From contig CP099607.1 in assembly GCA_024372625.1 (NCBI GenBank), forward strand, positions 124,001 through 188,000: a stretch of DNA of 64,000 nucleotides. The letters are read 5' to 3'. The position numbers were made by a program, and so were the translations under genes. The notes beneath the pieces are model-generated. The model was not told the DNA's origin. It made no database searches and was given only the letters and a program-made list of their open reading frames with translations. The stretch is from Comamonadaceae bacterium OTU4NAUVB1 (GTDB lineage: Bacteria; Pseudomonadota; Gammaproteobacteria; Burkholderiales; Burkholderiaceae_C). This document shows, one piece after another, positions 24,016-32,149 of the stretch. Positions within the stretch are counted from its first letter, which is position 1; every line of letters begins with the position of its first letter.

Positions 24016-25779
24016 TCAGCCCCCGAGCACCTGCAGGTTGCCCGCGCCCGGCAGGACGCGCAGCGTGGTCGCGACCCGGGCGTCGTGGTCGCGGCTGAGC
24101 ACGGTGCTCACCTCCACGTAGTCGCAGCGCGCCTCGCCCGGGGTGAGGGTCAGCACCAGGTAGCCGCGCTTGCTGGTCTGCGCGTAGCGCAGGTCGTCCA
24201 CCATGCGCCGGAAGCCGTCGGCCAGCAGGTCGTTGGAGATCAGGGGCAGCAGGCGCTCGAAGCCGGGCGAGGACACCGACGGCGCGGCGAACTCGACGCC
24301 CACGCGCCGCCCGCCGGCGTCCGTCAGTTCGCCGGCCCAGGCGTTGTGCGTGTCGCCCGCAAGCGAGACGAGGTTCTTGCCCTGGTCGCGCGCCAGGGCC
24401 AGCACGGTCTCGCGCGCCGCCGGGTAGCCGTCCCAGGCGTCGAGGTTGTAGGGCGCCTTGGGCTGGGCGACGAGGGCCTTCTGGGCCTCGCTGCGCGCGG
24501 CCTCGGGCGTGGCCACCGCGAGCACGTAGGCGGCGAGCGTCTCGGCGGTGATCGCGCTGGCCAGGCTCAGCGGCACGGCCATGCGCGTCATGAGCACCTG
24601 CTGGCCCAGCACCTGCCACGTGCCCGCCGACGCCGCCATGCGCGCGGCCAGCCAGTCGACCTGCGCGGCGCCCAGCAGCTGGCGCGCGGGCGAGGCGGCC
24701 TCGCCGTCGAGGTACGCGTCCAGGTCGAGCTGCTTGTCGCGCCCGATCAGGCGGGTGTCGAGCATGTGCAGCGACGCCAGCGTGCCGATGTCGAAGGAGC
24801 GATAGATCCGCAGCGGGTTGGCGGGATCGGGCAGGCGCGTGGGCAGCCACTCGTGGTAGGCCTGCACGGCGGCGGCGCGGCGTGCCGCGAAGCTGCCTTC
24901 GGTCGCCTCGTCGTGGTTGCCGGCGCCACCGGCCCAGGCGTTGTCCGCCAGGTCGTGGTCGTCCCAGACCGCGATCACGGGCAGCCGAGCGTGCATCGCG
25001 CGCAGGTCGCGGTCGGTGCGGTACTGGGCGTGGCGCTGGCGGTAGTCCTGCAGCGTCAGGATCTCGCGCTCGGGCGTGGACACCCGGTCGAGCGCGATCG
25101 CCAACTGCGACGCATAGCCCAGCGGGCCGAATTCGTAGATGTAGTCGCCCAGGTGCAGCACCAGGTCGAGGTCGGTGCGCCGGGCGATGTCCGCGTAGAC
25201 GTTGAAGTAGCCGCCCGGGAAGTTGGCGCACGACACCACGGCCAGCCGGGCCTGGGATACGCCGCCCACCGGCAGGGTCTTGGTGCGCCCGGTCGGGGAC
25301 CGGTCGGCGCCCACGGCGAAGCGGTAGAAATAGACGCTGGCCGGCTGCAGGCCCGACACATCGACCTTCACGGTGTGGTCGCGCTCCGCGCCCGTGACGG
25401 TGGTGCCGCGCGCGACGACGACGCCGAAGGCCTCGTCGCTGCTCACCTCCCAGGCGACGTTGAGGCTGCCGGGCGCGGCGGACGTCACGCGGCTCCACAG
25501 GATGACCCGATCGGCCAGGGGATCGCCGCTGGCCACGCCGTGCCGGAAGGCGGTGTCCGGTCCCTCCGGGGGCCGGCCGGCCTCGCCGTCGCCGTCCGAG
25601 CCGCCGCCGCCGCAGGCCGACAGGCCCATCCCGCTGCCCGCGAACATCGCGAACAGGACCGCGCCGCGCATCAGCGAGCGTCGCGTGCCGCCCGTGGCGG
25701 CGGCCGCCGCGTCCGGTGGCGCGTCGGGAAGGCTGGAAGGGCGGGGGTGGCGGTGGTGCGGGTCGTCGCTGGCGGGCAT
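24016..25779 (-). CDS. phoD: Alkaline phosphatase D (PhoD) with Tat-like lipoprotein signal
   Basis: This 587-residue PhoD-family phosphodiesterase/phosphatase has an N-terminal Ig-like domain (PF16655, FRHGVASGDPLADRVILWSRV). The metallophosphatase core has VVSCANFPGGYFN, LHLGDYIYEFG, WDDHDLADNAW and LAGDTHNAW as metal-binding loops. The N-terminus contains RRSLMRG followed by a hydrophobic stretch and LSACGGGG, which resembles a twin-arginine signal ending in a lipobox. The enzyme may therefore be a Tat-exported lipoprotein. Ca/Fe-dependent release of phosphate from phosphodiesters is the family reaction. No pho-box is obvious, and it is monocistronic. Confidence 0.9.
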   Translation of the reverse strand: MPASDDPHHRHPRPSSLPDAPPDAAAAATGGTRRSLMRGAVLFAMFAGSGMGLSACGGGGSDGDGEAGRPPEGPDTAFRHGVASGDPLADRVILWSRVTSAAPGSLNVAWEVSSDEAFGVVVARGTTVTGAERDHTVKVDVSGLQPASVYFYRFAVGADRSPTGRTKTLPVGGVSQARLAVVSCANFPGGYFNVYADIARRTDLDLVLHLGDYIYEFGPLGYASQLAIALDRVSTPEREILTLQDYRQRHAQYRTDRDLRAMHARLPVIAVWDDHDLADNAWAGGAGNHDEATEGSFAARRAAAVQAYHEWLPTRLPDPANPLRIYRSFDIGTLASLHMLDTRLIGRDKQLDLDAYLDGEAASPARQLLGAAQVDWLAARMAASAGTWQVLGQQVLMTRMAVPLSLASAITAETLAAYVLAVATPEAARSEAQKALVAQPKAPYNLDAWDGYPAARETVLALARDQGKNLVSLAGDTHNAWAGELTDAGGRRVGVEFAAPSVSSPGFERLLPLISNDLLADGFRRMVDDLRYAQTSKRGYLVLTLTPGEARCDYVEVSTVLSRDHDARVATTLRVLPGAGNLQVLGG

Positions 25780-25951
25780 GGGGCGCTTCGGTGGGGTGAG
25801 GGGCAATGCGGGCCGGCCCATCGTCGATCGGCCGGCCGGCGCGCGGAACCCCGAGGGTCGAGCAAAACGCGTGGTTCCGCTCCCCCGCGCCCCGGTCGCG
25901 GAGGGCGCGCGCGTGACCGAATGCGCATTCCGGGCGTCCGGCCCGCCGGCC

Positions 25952-26233
25952 TCAGCGCGCGCGCATCTCCTTGCGGTAGGCGTTCGCGAGGTTCATCACC
26001 TGCGACACCTCCTCGGCGAACTCGGAGACGACGGCGTTGCGCGACGCGGTGCGGCCGTCGGCCAGCGCGCTCGCGGCTTCCACGCAGTTCCTGATCATCT
26101 TGCGGCCCGCCTCGTCCAGGGTCGCGTCGGTTTCCGGCAGGCCCGGATGGGCGGCCGCGATGGCATAGGCCACCAGCTGCCTGAGGGCCACGAGGCGGAC
26201 TTCCTGGGATATCTCCAGATCGGCATGATCCAT
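25952..26233 (-). CDS. Small hypothetical helical protein
   Basis: This is a 93-residue, probably all-helical cytosolic protein (MDHADLEISQEVRLVALRQLVAYAIAAAHPG ... SEFAEEVSQVMNLANAYRKEMRAR). The ATG at 26233 is preferred because GGAAG lies about 6 nt upstream; another in-frame ATG at 26245 would add four residues. No family is recognised. It stands alone between PhoD and the glycine-zipper gene. Confidence 0.65.
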   Translation of the reverse strand: MDHADLEISQEVRLVALRQLVAYAIAAAHPGLPETDATLDEAGRKMIRNCVEAASALADGRTASRNAVVSEFAEEVSQVMNLANAYRKEMRAR

Positions 26234-26534
26234 GTGTTCTTCCATGCAACGCGATGGCTGTGTTGTTGTTCGGTGGAAAGGCGGTGGATTGGACCTCGGA
26301 TCCGGCCGGCATGCCTGCCGCCCGGCGACACGACGCGCGGGACGCCGACGCCGACGCCGACCGACCGGGGCGGAACCCCGGCCGGGCGGACGTGACCACC
26401 GACTCACCCGGCTGTAGGCGAGGCCTTACGGCTTATCCATCCGCCGGCCCTCCGCGATGTCGGAGAAGGTCGCGCCCTTTCGGCAGTCCAGGGGCACAAG
26501 GTGCGATTTCCATCAACCACAAGGAGACCTCCAA
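26234..26534. other. Intergenic region with a short GACGCC repeat
   Basis: About 300 bp without a supported gene. It includes three tandem GACGCC hexamers near 26341-26358 and the leader and ribosome binding site (AAGGAG, 26521-26526) of the following gene. No promoter consensus is convincing. Confidence 0.4.
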
Positions 26535-27050
26535 ATGTCCGATTTGACCAACGATCATGGCGTGAAGAAGACCGGCGACGGCACGGCCACGGGCGTGGGC
26601 GCCGCCCTGGGCGGCGCGGTGGGCGGCGTCGCGGGCGGCGCGGCCGCCGGCGCGGCGATCGGCGGGATGACGGGTCCCGTCGGCGCGCTCGTCGGGGCGG
26701 CCGTCGGGGTCGTCGCGGGGGCGCTCGCGGGCAAGTCCGCGGCCGCCGACCCGGTGGCCGAGGACGCGTACTGGAAGGACAACTACGCGAGCCGGTCCTA
26801 TGTCGGAAGCGGGTCCAACTACGACGACTACGGTCCGGCCTACGGCTATGGCGTCAACGCCTTCTCGCGCCATCCCGACCGCAAGTTCGACGACGTCGAA
26901 TCCGACCTGGGCCGCGACTGGCACCAGTCCAGGGGCACGTCCTCGCTCGACTGGGACCGTGCCAAGCACGCGAGCCGCGATGCCTGGAACCGGCTGAGCG
27001 ACAAGGTCGAGCGCGCCGTCCCCGGGGATTCGGACCGCGACGGCAAGTAG
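26535..27050 (+). CDS. Glycine-zipper protein with charged C-terminal domain
   Basis: This 171-residue protein begins with a short polar leader. A roughly 60-residue glycine-zipper segment follows (GVGAALGGAVGGVAGGAAAGAAIGG, then VGALVGAAVGVVAGALAG), likely membrane-associated. A soluble, aromatic- and Asp-rich C-terminus comes last (WKDNYASRSYVGSGSNYDDYGPAYGYG, DVESDLGRDWHQSRG, WDRAKHASRDAWNRLSDKVER). The last part resembles small bacterial stress proteins carrying Tyr/Asp repeats before a short amphipathic helix. It has a strong AAGGAG site 8 nt before the ATG. An intrinsic terminator follows 23 bp after the stop. Function is unknown; a cell-envelope stress role is inferred from composition. 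Confidence 0.8.
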   Translation: MSDLTNDHGVKKTGDGTATGVGAALGGAVGGVAGGAAAGAAIGGMTGPVGALVGAAVGVVAGALAGKSAAADPVAEDAYWKDNYASRSYVGSGSNYDDYGPAYGYGVNAFSRHPDRKFDDVESDLGRDWHQSRGTSSLDWDRAKHASRDAWNRLSDKVERAVPGDSDRDGK

Positions 27051-27073
27051 GCCCGTCCGATCCCCTCGAAAAG

Positions 27074-27099
27074 AACGGCCCCGGGTGGGCCGTTTTTTC
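27074..27099 (+). terminator. Intrinsic terminator after the glycine-zipper gene
   Basis: A perfect 8-bp stem AACGGCCC / GGGCCGTT with a 5-nt loop is followed directly by a run of six T. This is the clearest rho-independent terminator seen in the window. Confidence 0.92.
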
Positions 27100-27133
27100 A
27101 TGGGCGCTACCTCGGGCGCCCGGGTCGGGACGC

Positions 27134-27655
27134 TCAGGCCGTTGCCGTTGCCGTTGCCGTTGCCGGTATCGCGTCCGCGGCCCACGGCGCCCGGGCGAAA
27201 TGGTCGGCCAGGAACGCGATCAGGGCCTGCACCCGCGCCGGCTTGGCCCGTCCGGGCGGCGTGACCAGGTGCAGCGCGATGCTCGGAGCCTCCCAGTCCG
27301 CCAGGGTGCATTGCACGCGACCCTCGCGCAGGTCGTCCCAGGCCAGGAATTCCGGCTGCATGGCCAGACCCAGGCCGGCCCGCAGGGCGGGCACCAGCGC
27401 CTCCGCGTTGTTGATCTGCAGGGCGGCCGGCACCACCTGCGAGAAGTCGCCGTGGACGCGATGGTGGAAGCGCCAGGCGTCGCCCACGCGCGCGTGCGTG
27501 TAGCGCAGCGCCCGGTGCCGGGCCAGATCGCGCGGGTGGGCGGGGTGGCCATGCCGCTCGAAATAGTCGGGCGCGCCCACCAGCAGCAGGCGCACGGTGC
27601 GCGTCTTCGCGCAGGTGACGGGCTTCACGCCGCGCCGCTGGCAACGCACCGCCAC
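27134..27655 (-). pseudogene. Decayed LysR-type regulator (effector-binding domain only)
   Basis: The leftward frame encodes most of a LysR effector domain: VRLLLVGAPDYFERHGHPAHPRDLARHRALRYTHARVGDAWRF, then ALQINNAEALVPALRAGLGLAMQPEFLAWDDLREGRV, then a normal C-terminal helix. The N-terminal HTH and linker helix are missing; upstream of about 27655 the frame has no LysR similarity and no plausible start. The preserved part lacks stops, so the loss looks like a 5-prime truncation rather than general decay. The 3-prime end runs into a GTTGCC microsatellite that encodes an Ala-Thr tail. Confidence 0.75.
27141..27164. repeat. Hexanucleotide microsatellite (GTTGCC x4)
   Basis: Four perfect GTTGCC units lie at the 3-prime end of the LysR remnant. 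In the leftward frame they encode alternating Ala-Thr. Confidence 0.85.
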
Positions 27656-27808
27656 CGGTTGAGGCGACGGGGCGATCCGATGTCCCGACGCCACCGGGAT
27701 CGCCGCGCGGCTCGCCTTCGCATGGGCAGCGGCGGCGCGAGGCATCGGACTACACAGGACCGGATTCTTTGGTTCTAGGTTGAATTCACCACAAAAAGGA
27801 GACCCACC

Positions 27809-28036
27809 ATGGAACGCCTGATTTCGATGTCCTCCCTCCTGGCCGCGACCGCCTGCCTCGTCGCGGGCTGCTCGATGATGCCGGGGGGAAATTCCACCCC
27901 CACCAGCCCCGCCACGTCGGCGTCGACCCGGGAGCAGTGCCGCCAGCAGAGCGCCATGATCGGCACGACCCACATGCGTCGCAACGACGCGACGGCGCGC
28001 CGCGACATCGACTGCGCGACCATGATGCCGAACTGA
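27809..28036 (+). CDS. Small lipoprotein
   Basis: This is a 75-residue protein with AAGGAG about 9 nt before the ATG. A type-II signal peptide (MERLISMSSLLAATACLVAGC) ends in the lipobox LVAGC with lipidated Cys21. The mature part is 55 residues, polar, with two more Cys (EQCRQQ, DIDCATM) that could form a disulfide. Cys after Met-Arg-Arg-Asn and the closing CATMMPN resemble small envelope lipoproteins common in Comamonadaceae, but no named family is assigned. Confidence 0.82.
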   Translation: MERLISMSSLLAATACLVAGCSMMPGGNSTPTSPATSASTREQCRQQSAMIGTTHMRRNDATARRDIDCATMMPN

Positions 28037-28640
28037 GGCCCACCACCATCGGCGGGCCGGCCGCGCGGCTCAGAGGAATGTCATCAGGCAGATGGCATAG
28101 GAAGCGTAGAGAAGACTCGCGGAATGTCGCCACAGGAAAGCCAGCATGGTTGCGTTCGTTCGGAATGGATGAAAGGGACGGCGCCGTGGTCGGCCGTGGG
28201 CGCTGCGCGCCGTGGCCGGAGTGGCGCGGTGGCCCGGGACGGCGCGATTCTGGGAGGCCGGGACGCTGAAAGATCGGGCGCGGAATGGAAGAACCGCCGC
28301 CCGCGTGAACTAAGTCGGTGAAGCCGCGGATTTGCCTCGTCGGCTGCCGTGTCGACGTTGTGCGTGGGCGTCCTAAAACGGGGGGATGACGCGTCGGAAA
28401 CGTCATGAAAGTAGTTGCAACTTCATGCAATTTGAAGTTACATTGAGTACTTAAGAACTCACGAATTTCAGACGGGTGGGGGCAGCGGAAACCGGGTGGT
28501 CGGCTCCGACCGGGTGACGAGGCGACGATTCGCCAGGGTCGCCCGGTCGCCAGGACCGCACCGCGTTCGTCATGCCTTCCGTGCGTCGCGGTTCGAGGTT
28601 CGAGTCCCTCCACTTTTTGTTCCGACCGAGAGCCTTCCCA
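28037..28640. other. Intergenic region with an AT-rich island before DUF707 paralogue 3
   Basis: About 600 bp with no supported gene. A strikingly AT-rich island at about 28400-28470 contains TTGCAACTTCATGCAA, then GAGTACTTAAG. Near 28595-28620, GGTTCGAGTCCCTCCAC looks like a tRNA T-arm, but no tRNA can be folded around it. The island is the likely promoter and operator of the gene at 28641. Confidence 0.45.
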
Positions 28641-29609
28641 ATGACCGCAACCCGCCCATCCGCCACGGCGCAGCCGTCCAAACGCTACCTCGTCATCGGC
28701 CGCGTGGGCGGCAAGTCGCTGCACCGGGCGTGGACCGAGGACACCTCGTGCACGAGGACGTGGGACCTGCAGCTCAACGCCTACGGCGACACGGCCGCGC
28801 AGATCGCCGATGCGGACCTGCCCACCGTGGTCGACCAGGGAACCAAGTGGGACAGCCTCGCGCGCCACTTCCGCGCCCACCCCGAGCTCCTGGAGCGCTA
28901 CGACTACGTCATGCTGCCCGACGACGACCTGCTGATGGACGCGCGCGGCATCAACCGCATCTTCGAGATGGCCGTGGCCCACGACCTCACCATCGCGCAG
29001 CCGGCCATGTCCATGGACAGCTTCGTGTCCTATCCGGTGCTCATGCAGTGCCCGGGCTTCAGCCTGCGCTACACCAACCACCTCGAGTGCATGTCCCCGT
29101 GCATCAAGACGTCCTACATGAAGACGCTGCTGCCGATCATCGAGAAGTACGTCTGCGGCTGGGGCGCCGACCACATCTGGGCGCTGCTGATGGCCGAGCC
29201 GGCCTACAAGGCGGCCGTGCTCGACGAGGTGACCATGACGCACACGCGCGCCTTCTACACCGGCACCCTGTACGACAGCTTCGCCAAGCAGGGCGTCAAC
29301 CCCTTCGACGAGGTCAAGGTGGTGACGGCGCTGTTCGAGAACTTCCCCAAGCGCACGGTGGTCTACGGCGGCATCTCCACGAGCGGCCGCCACGTGGGCA
29401 GCGTCGAGACGCAGTTGCGCAACAGCGCCCACCTGATCGCGACGGCCTGCCGGACCAAGACGCCCTTCAAGATCTTCCGCAAGGGCGTGGGCCAGCTGCT
29501 CCAGGCCTTCACCGAGGCCACCCACCGCCCGTCCCAGCTGCGGCTGAAGTCCCGGGCGACGAGCCTGCCCCAGGCCGTGGACACGAACGTGATCGACCTG
29601 GCGACCTGA
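28641..29609 (+). CDS. DUF707-type glycosyltransferase-like protein (paralogue 3)
   Basis: This 322-residue protein is the longest of the three paralogues. Landmarks are KRYLVIGRVGGKSLHRAW, TRTWDLQLNAYG, YDYVMLPDDDLLMDARGINRIFEMAV (acidic triad near residues 90-100), LTIAQPAMS, HLECMSPCIKTSYM, WGADHIWALLM and VTMTHTRAFY. The DDD..R.IF.....L.I.QPA pattern is the DUF707 hallmark. A C-terminal extension of about 70 residues is absent in the other two. It lies close to an acyltransferase-3 gene and an SGNH hydrolase gene, so a surface-polysaccharide context is plausible. Confidence 0.78.
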   Translation: MTATRPSATAQPSKRYLVIGRVGGKSLHRAWTEDTSCTRTWDLQLNAYGDTAAQIADADLPTVVDQGTKWDSLARHFRAHPELLERYDYVMLPDDDLLMDARGINRIFEMAVAHDLTIAQPAMSMDSFVSYPVLMQCPGFSLRYTNHLECMSPCIKTSYMKTLLPIIEKYVCGWGADHIWALLMAEPAYKAAVLDEVTMTHTRAFYTGTLYDSFAKQGVNPFDEVKVVTALFENFPKRTVVYGGISTSGRHVGSVETQLRNSAHLIATACRTKTPFKIFRKGVGQLLQAFTEATHRPSQLRLKSRATSLPQAVDTNVIDLAT

Positions 29610-29682
29610 GGGATGCGGCCCGGCGCTGGAGCGACCGGGCGTCGGGCGATGCCGCACGAGCGGGGACCTCGCGACCGGCGGC

Positions 29683-30015
29683 TCAGCCGATCCTGAAGGC
29701 GAATTCCCGCGACCCGTCCTCCGTGCGCAGCACGGCGGTGTCGGGATCGAGGACGAGCGGCTGGCGGGTCGCCGCCAAGAAGAACCGGTCGCCCCCCGTC
29801 TGCACCACGGCGCCGCGCCAGGTCCGCGTCACGTGCCGGGTGCTTTCGACCAGGACGGCATGCACCTCGCCCCTCGCGTCGACGACGTCGAGGCGATTGC
29901 GCGACCAGTGGACCCGTTCCCGGCCCGCCGCGCGCGCCGCGGCGGACCCGCTTCCGTCTCCGTCTTCGTCCTCGTGGGCGTCGGCGTTTCCATCGAGCCG
30001 TTTCTTGCCGTACAT
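29683..30015 (-). CDS. Small hypothetical protein coupled to the acyltransferase gene
   Basis: This is a 110-residue soluble protein. Residues 8-25 are an acidic run (DGNADAHEDEDGDG). The rest appears beta-rich (RNRLDVVDARGEVHAVLVE, RTWRGAVVQTGGDRFFLAA, DPDTAVLRTEDGSREFAFRIG). Its ATG overlaps the stop of the upstream acyltransferase gene (ATGA), indicating translational coupling. No family is recognised. Confidence 0.7.
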   Translation of the reverse strand: MYGKKRLDGNADAHEDEDGDGSGSAAARAAGRERVHWSRNRLDVVDARGEVHAVLVESTRHVTRTWRGAVVQTGGDRFFLAATRQPLVLDPDTAVLRTEDGSREFAFRIG

Positions 30016-31358
30016 CACCGGGCTCCCGGCGAGGGTTCGTCGATCGGGCCGGCGCGCATCCCGTCGGCCCCGCTGCCGCGACCGCCCGCCGCGTCGAGCC
30101 GCCGCTCGTCGCGCGCGCGACGCACGCCGAGACCGAAGGACCGGACTCGGGCGAAGTGCCTGCCCGGGGGGCGGCCATCGACCGCGGGGCGGAAGCCGAT
30201 CGCCAGGATCGAGCCGTCCGGCGAGGCCGCGGCGCTCATGAACCGGCGTTCGACGTGCTGGTGGGCCAGGGCGGCCAGCAGCACGGACGCCACCACGCCG
30301 ATCGATCCCAACAGCGCGAAGCCGGGCGCCGACAGCGCGGTGACGTCCAGCAGCAGCGCATGGCACAGGCCGAACACCACGAACAGCACGGTCATGTGCA
30401 GCAGGTAGAGGCTGTAGCTCATGTGGCCCAGGGCGGTCACGGCGCGGCCGGTCAGAAGCCGCGGGCGGAGGAGGCAGAGCGAGAAGAACAGGACGGCGAT
30501 GTGCAGCCCCTGGGCGACCTTCTGGGTCGCCAGGTCGTCCCAGTTCAGGGCCATCGACGCCACTGACCCCACCGTCAGGAAGGCGAGGGGCGCGCGCAGG
30601 ACGCGGGCGAAGGCGACCTTCGGCAGGCGCGTGGCCGCCGCGCCGACGATGAAATACAGCCAGATGCCCGCGCCGAGCAGCGGCACCAGCAGCAGGGTGA
30701 AGACCAGCAGCGAGAGCGGCCCGTTGAGGTGGCCGAAGCGCCGCAGCGCGAACAGCAGCGGCAGCACGGCGTAGAACCGCCACTCGATGGCCAGCGTCCA
30801 GTTGACGCCCAGCAGCCGCCCCATGTCGAAACCCTGCACGTCCGGCAGGACGAAGATGCCGAAGGACATCAGGTGCGGCAGCGCCACCAGGGCCGAACCG
30901 AGGTAGTCCGGACCGGCGTCGACCATCACGGCGGCCACGGCCAGCGCGGCGAGCACGGCGACGAGGTACGCCGGGAGCAGGCGCCGTATGCGGCGCACGA
31001 AGAAGTCGGTCCAGTCGACGTCGCGCGAGCCGAGGATCTTGTTGGCGAACAGGTGGCCGGTGATGCAGAAGAACAGCTGCACGCCGACCACGCCGAGGTA
31101 GTTGGCCATGCGGGTGGCGTCGGGGTCGATCGTCGGCGCGAGCTGGAGGTGGTTGGCGACGACCAGGGGCACGTGGTTCAGCAGCACCAGCGATGCCGCC
31201 AGACCGCGCAGGCCGTCGATCCAGGCGGTGGGCGGTGGACCCCCGGCCGCCAGCGCCGGCCATCGGCGCGCGAGAAGGCCCGTGCACGTCAGCGCGACGA
31301 GCAGGAAGCAAGCGGCCATCGAGGCCACCGTGGTCAACGGAAAAAGGGTGTTCGTCAC
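30015..31358 (-). CDS. Acyltransferase-3 family membrane protein (OafA/YrhL-like)
   Basis: This 447-residue protein has about ten membrane helices. Acyltransferase-3 (PF01757) signatures are visible: WIDGLRGLAASLVLLNHV (the R-G-x-A and His region), GVQLFFCITGHLF, FFVRRIRRLLPAYL, and NWTLAIEWRFYAVLPLLF. It probably O-acetylates or O-acylates a surface glycan at the inner membrane. The GTG at 31358 is chosen because AGGTGG lies 7 nt upstream and the extension to 31424 adds no hydrophobic segment. The C-terminal 70 residues are a basic, disordered tail. It is coupled to the 110-residue gene downstream and diverges from an SGNH hydrolase across a long AT-rich region. Confidence 0.9.
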   Translation of the reverse strand: MTNTLFPLTTVASMAACFLLVALTCTGLLARRWPALAAGGPPPTAWIDGLRGLAASLVLLNHVPLVVANHLQLAPTIDPDATRMANYLGVVGVQLFFCITGHLFANKILGSRDVDWTDFFVRRIRRLLPAYLVAVLAALAVAAVMVDAGPDYLGSALVALPHLMSFGIFVLPDVQGFDMGRLLGVNWTLAIEWRFYAVLPLLFALRRFGHLNGPLSLLVFTLLLVPLLGAGIWLYFIVGAAATRLPKVAFARVLRAPLAFLTVGSVASMALNWDDLATQKVAQGLHIAVLFFSLCLLRPRLLTGRAVTALGHMSYSLYLLHMTVLFVVFGLCHALLLDVTALSAPGFALLGSIGVVASVLLAALAHQHVERRFMSAAASPDGSILAIGFRPAVDGRPPGRHFARVRSFGLGVRRARDERRLDAAGGRGSGADGMRAGPIDEPSPGAR

Positions 31359-32149
31359 GGTCGTTCCACCTGGACTGAAACTGGGAATGCATCGAGCGGC
31401 GGCGGCGGCGAGACGCTGGAACATCCGCAGTGGTGCACACCGGGGTGTCGCGAGATCGGACGATGACGGGCTCGAAAGTGCCGCGGAGGACGTGGGCGCG
31501 CGCGCCGGGTCTCCGGACCACGCCGGCCGCGGATGCGGGTCGACGTGGCGCGAGGCGCGGTCCGGCGAAGGGCCGGGCGGCCTCCTGAAGCAGCAGGGGA
31601 CGAAACGGGCCGGACGAGCACCGGCGCATCGGTCCCGGAGTGGGCCGCTAGCGCGGCCCGCGCCTCATGGGGGAGTGACCGAGTGGAAGAAACCGCGCGG
31701 CAGGTTCTTGCCTCGGCGCGTGGCCGAGGGGGAACTTGGTCTGAAGCCACACGAATTCATGACAACATGTTAATTGAACGAGTACAAAAGTTGCCAATTC
31801 TTGAGAAATTCAGCACATTGTTTGAATAAATGTGTGGATTCCGCCCGACCTCGACGTGGGGCCGAAAGCCATCGGCGCGTTCTCAGGGCACGGCCCGTCA
31901 CCTGCCGACGCGGTCCGGCACGGCCCATGCATGACCCCCGCGCGCCCTGCGCCGCCCGGTACGTTCTCCTCTGAAAAACACCGCGCGCGTGCGTCCGCGA
32001 GCGCGTGATCCACGCCCTTCACGTCAGCCCCGTCGCACAGAGTGGCGGCACGGTGTCGTACCGCTGAGCCGGTCGGACCTTGACCAAAAGGTCGATTAAA
32101 TCTAAAGTACTACACAAATTTCTACACATTACATCTTCTACGTACACCT
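31359..32149. other. Long divergent intergenic region with two AT-rich islands
   Basis: About 790 bp without a supported gene. The first AT-rich island, at 31750-31835, contains TTAATTGAACGAGTAC and TTGAATAAATGTGTGG. The second, at 32085-32149, contains TTGACCAAAAGG, TAAAGTACTACAC and TACACATTACATC and ends at the ATG of the SGNH gene. Between them the sequence is GC-rich and featureless. The second island is a probable promoter; TTGACC near 32079 could be a -35 box. Short open frames here lack ribosome binding sites and codon character. Confidence 0.5.

Noticed and set aside
25850..25880. GGAACCACGCGTTTTGC upstream of phoD, resembling the -24/-12 elements
   Set aside because: The GG-to-GC spacing is 13 bp instead of 10, so sigma-54 recognition is not expected.
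28590..28620. tRNA-like T-arm GGTTCGAGTCCCTCC before DUF707 paralogue 3
   Set aside because: The stem does not pair well and no acceptor, D-arm or anticodon arm can be folded upstream. It is at most a decayed attachment-site remnant.
31670..31740. GGGGGAGTGACCGAGTGG, similar to the 5-prime end of a serine or leucine tRNA
   Set aside because: There is no matching 3-prime acceptor strand or T-arm at the right distance, so it is not called as a tRNA.
31533..31974. Short open frames in the acyltransferase/SGNH intergenic region
   Set aside because: They have no ribosome binding site, no family and Arg/Ala-rich composition; the AT-rich part looks regulatory rather than coding.
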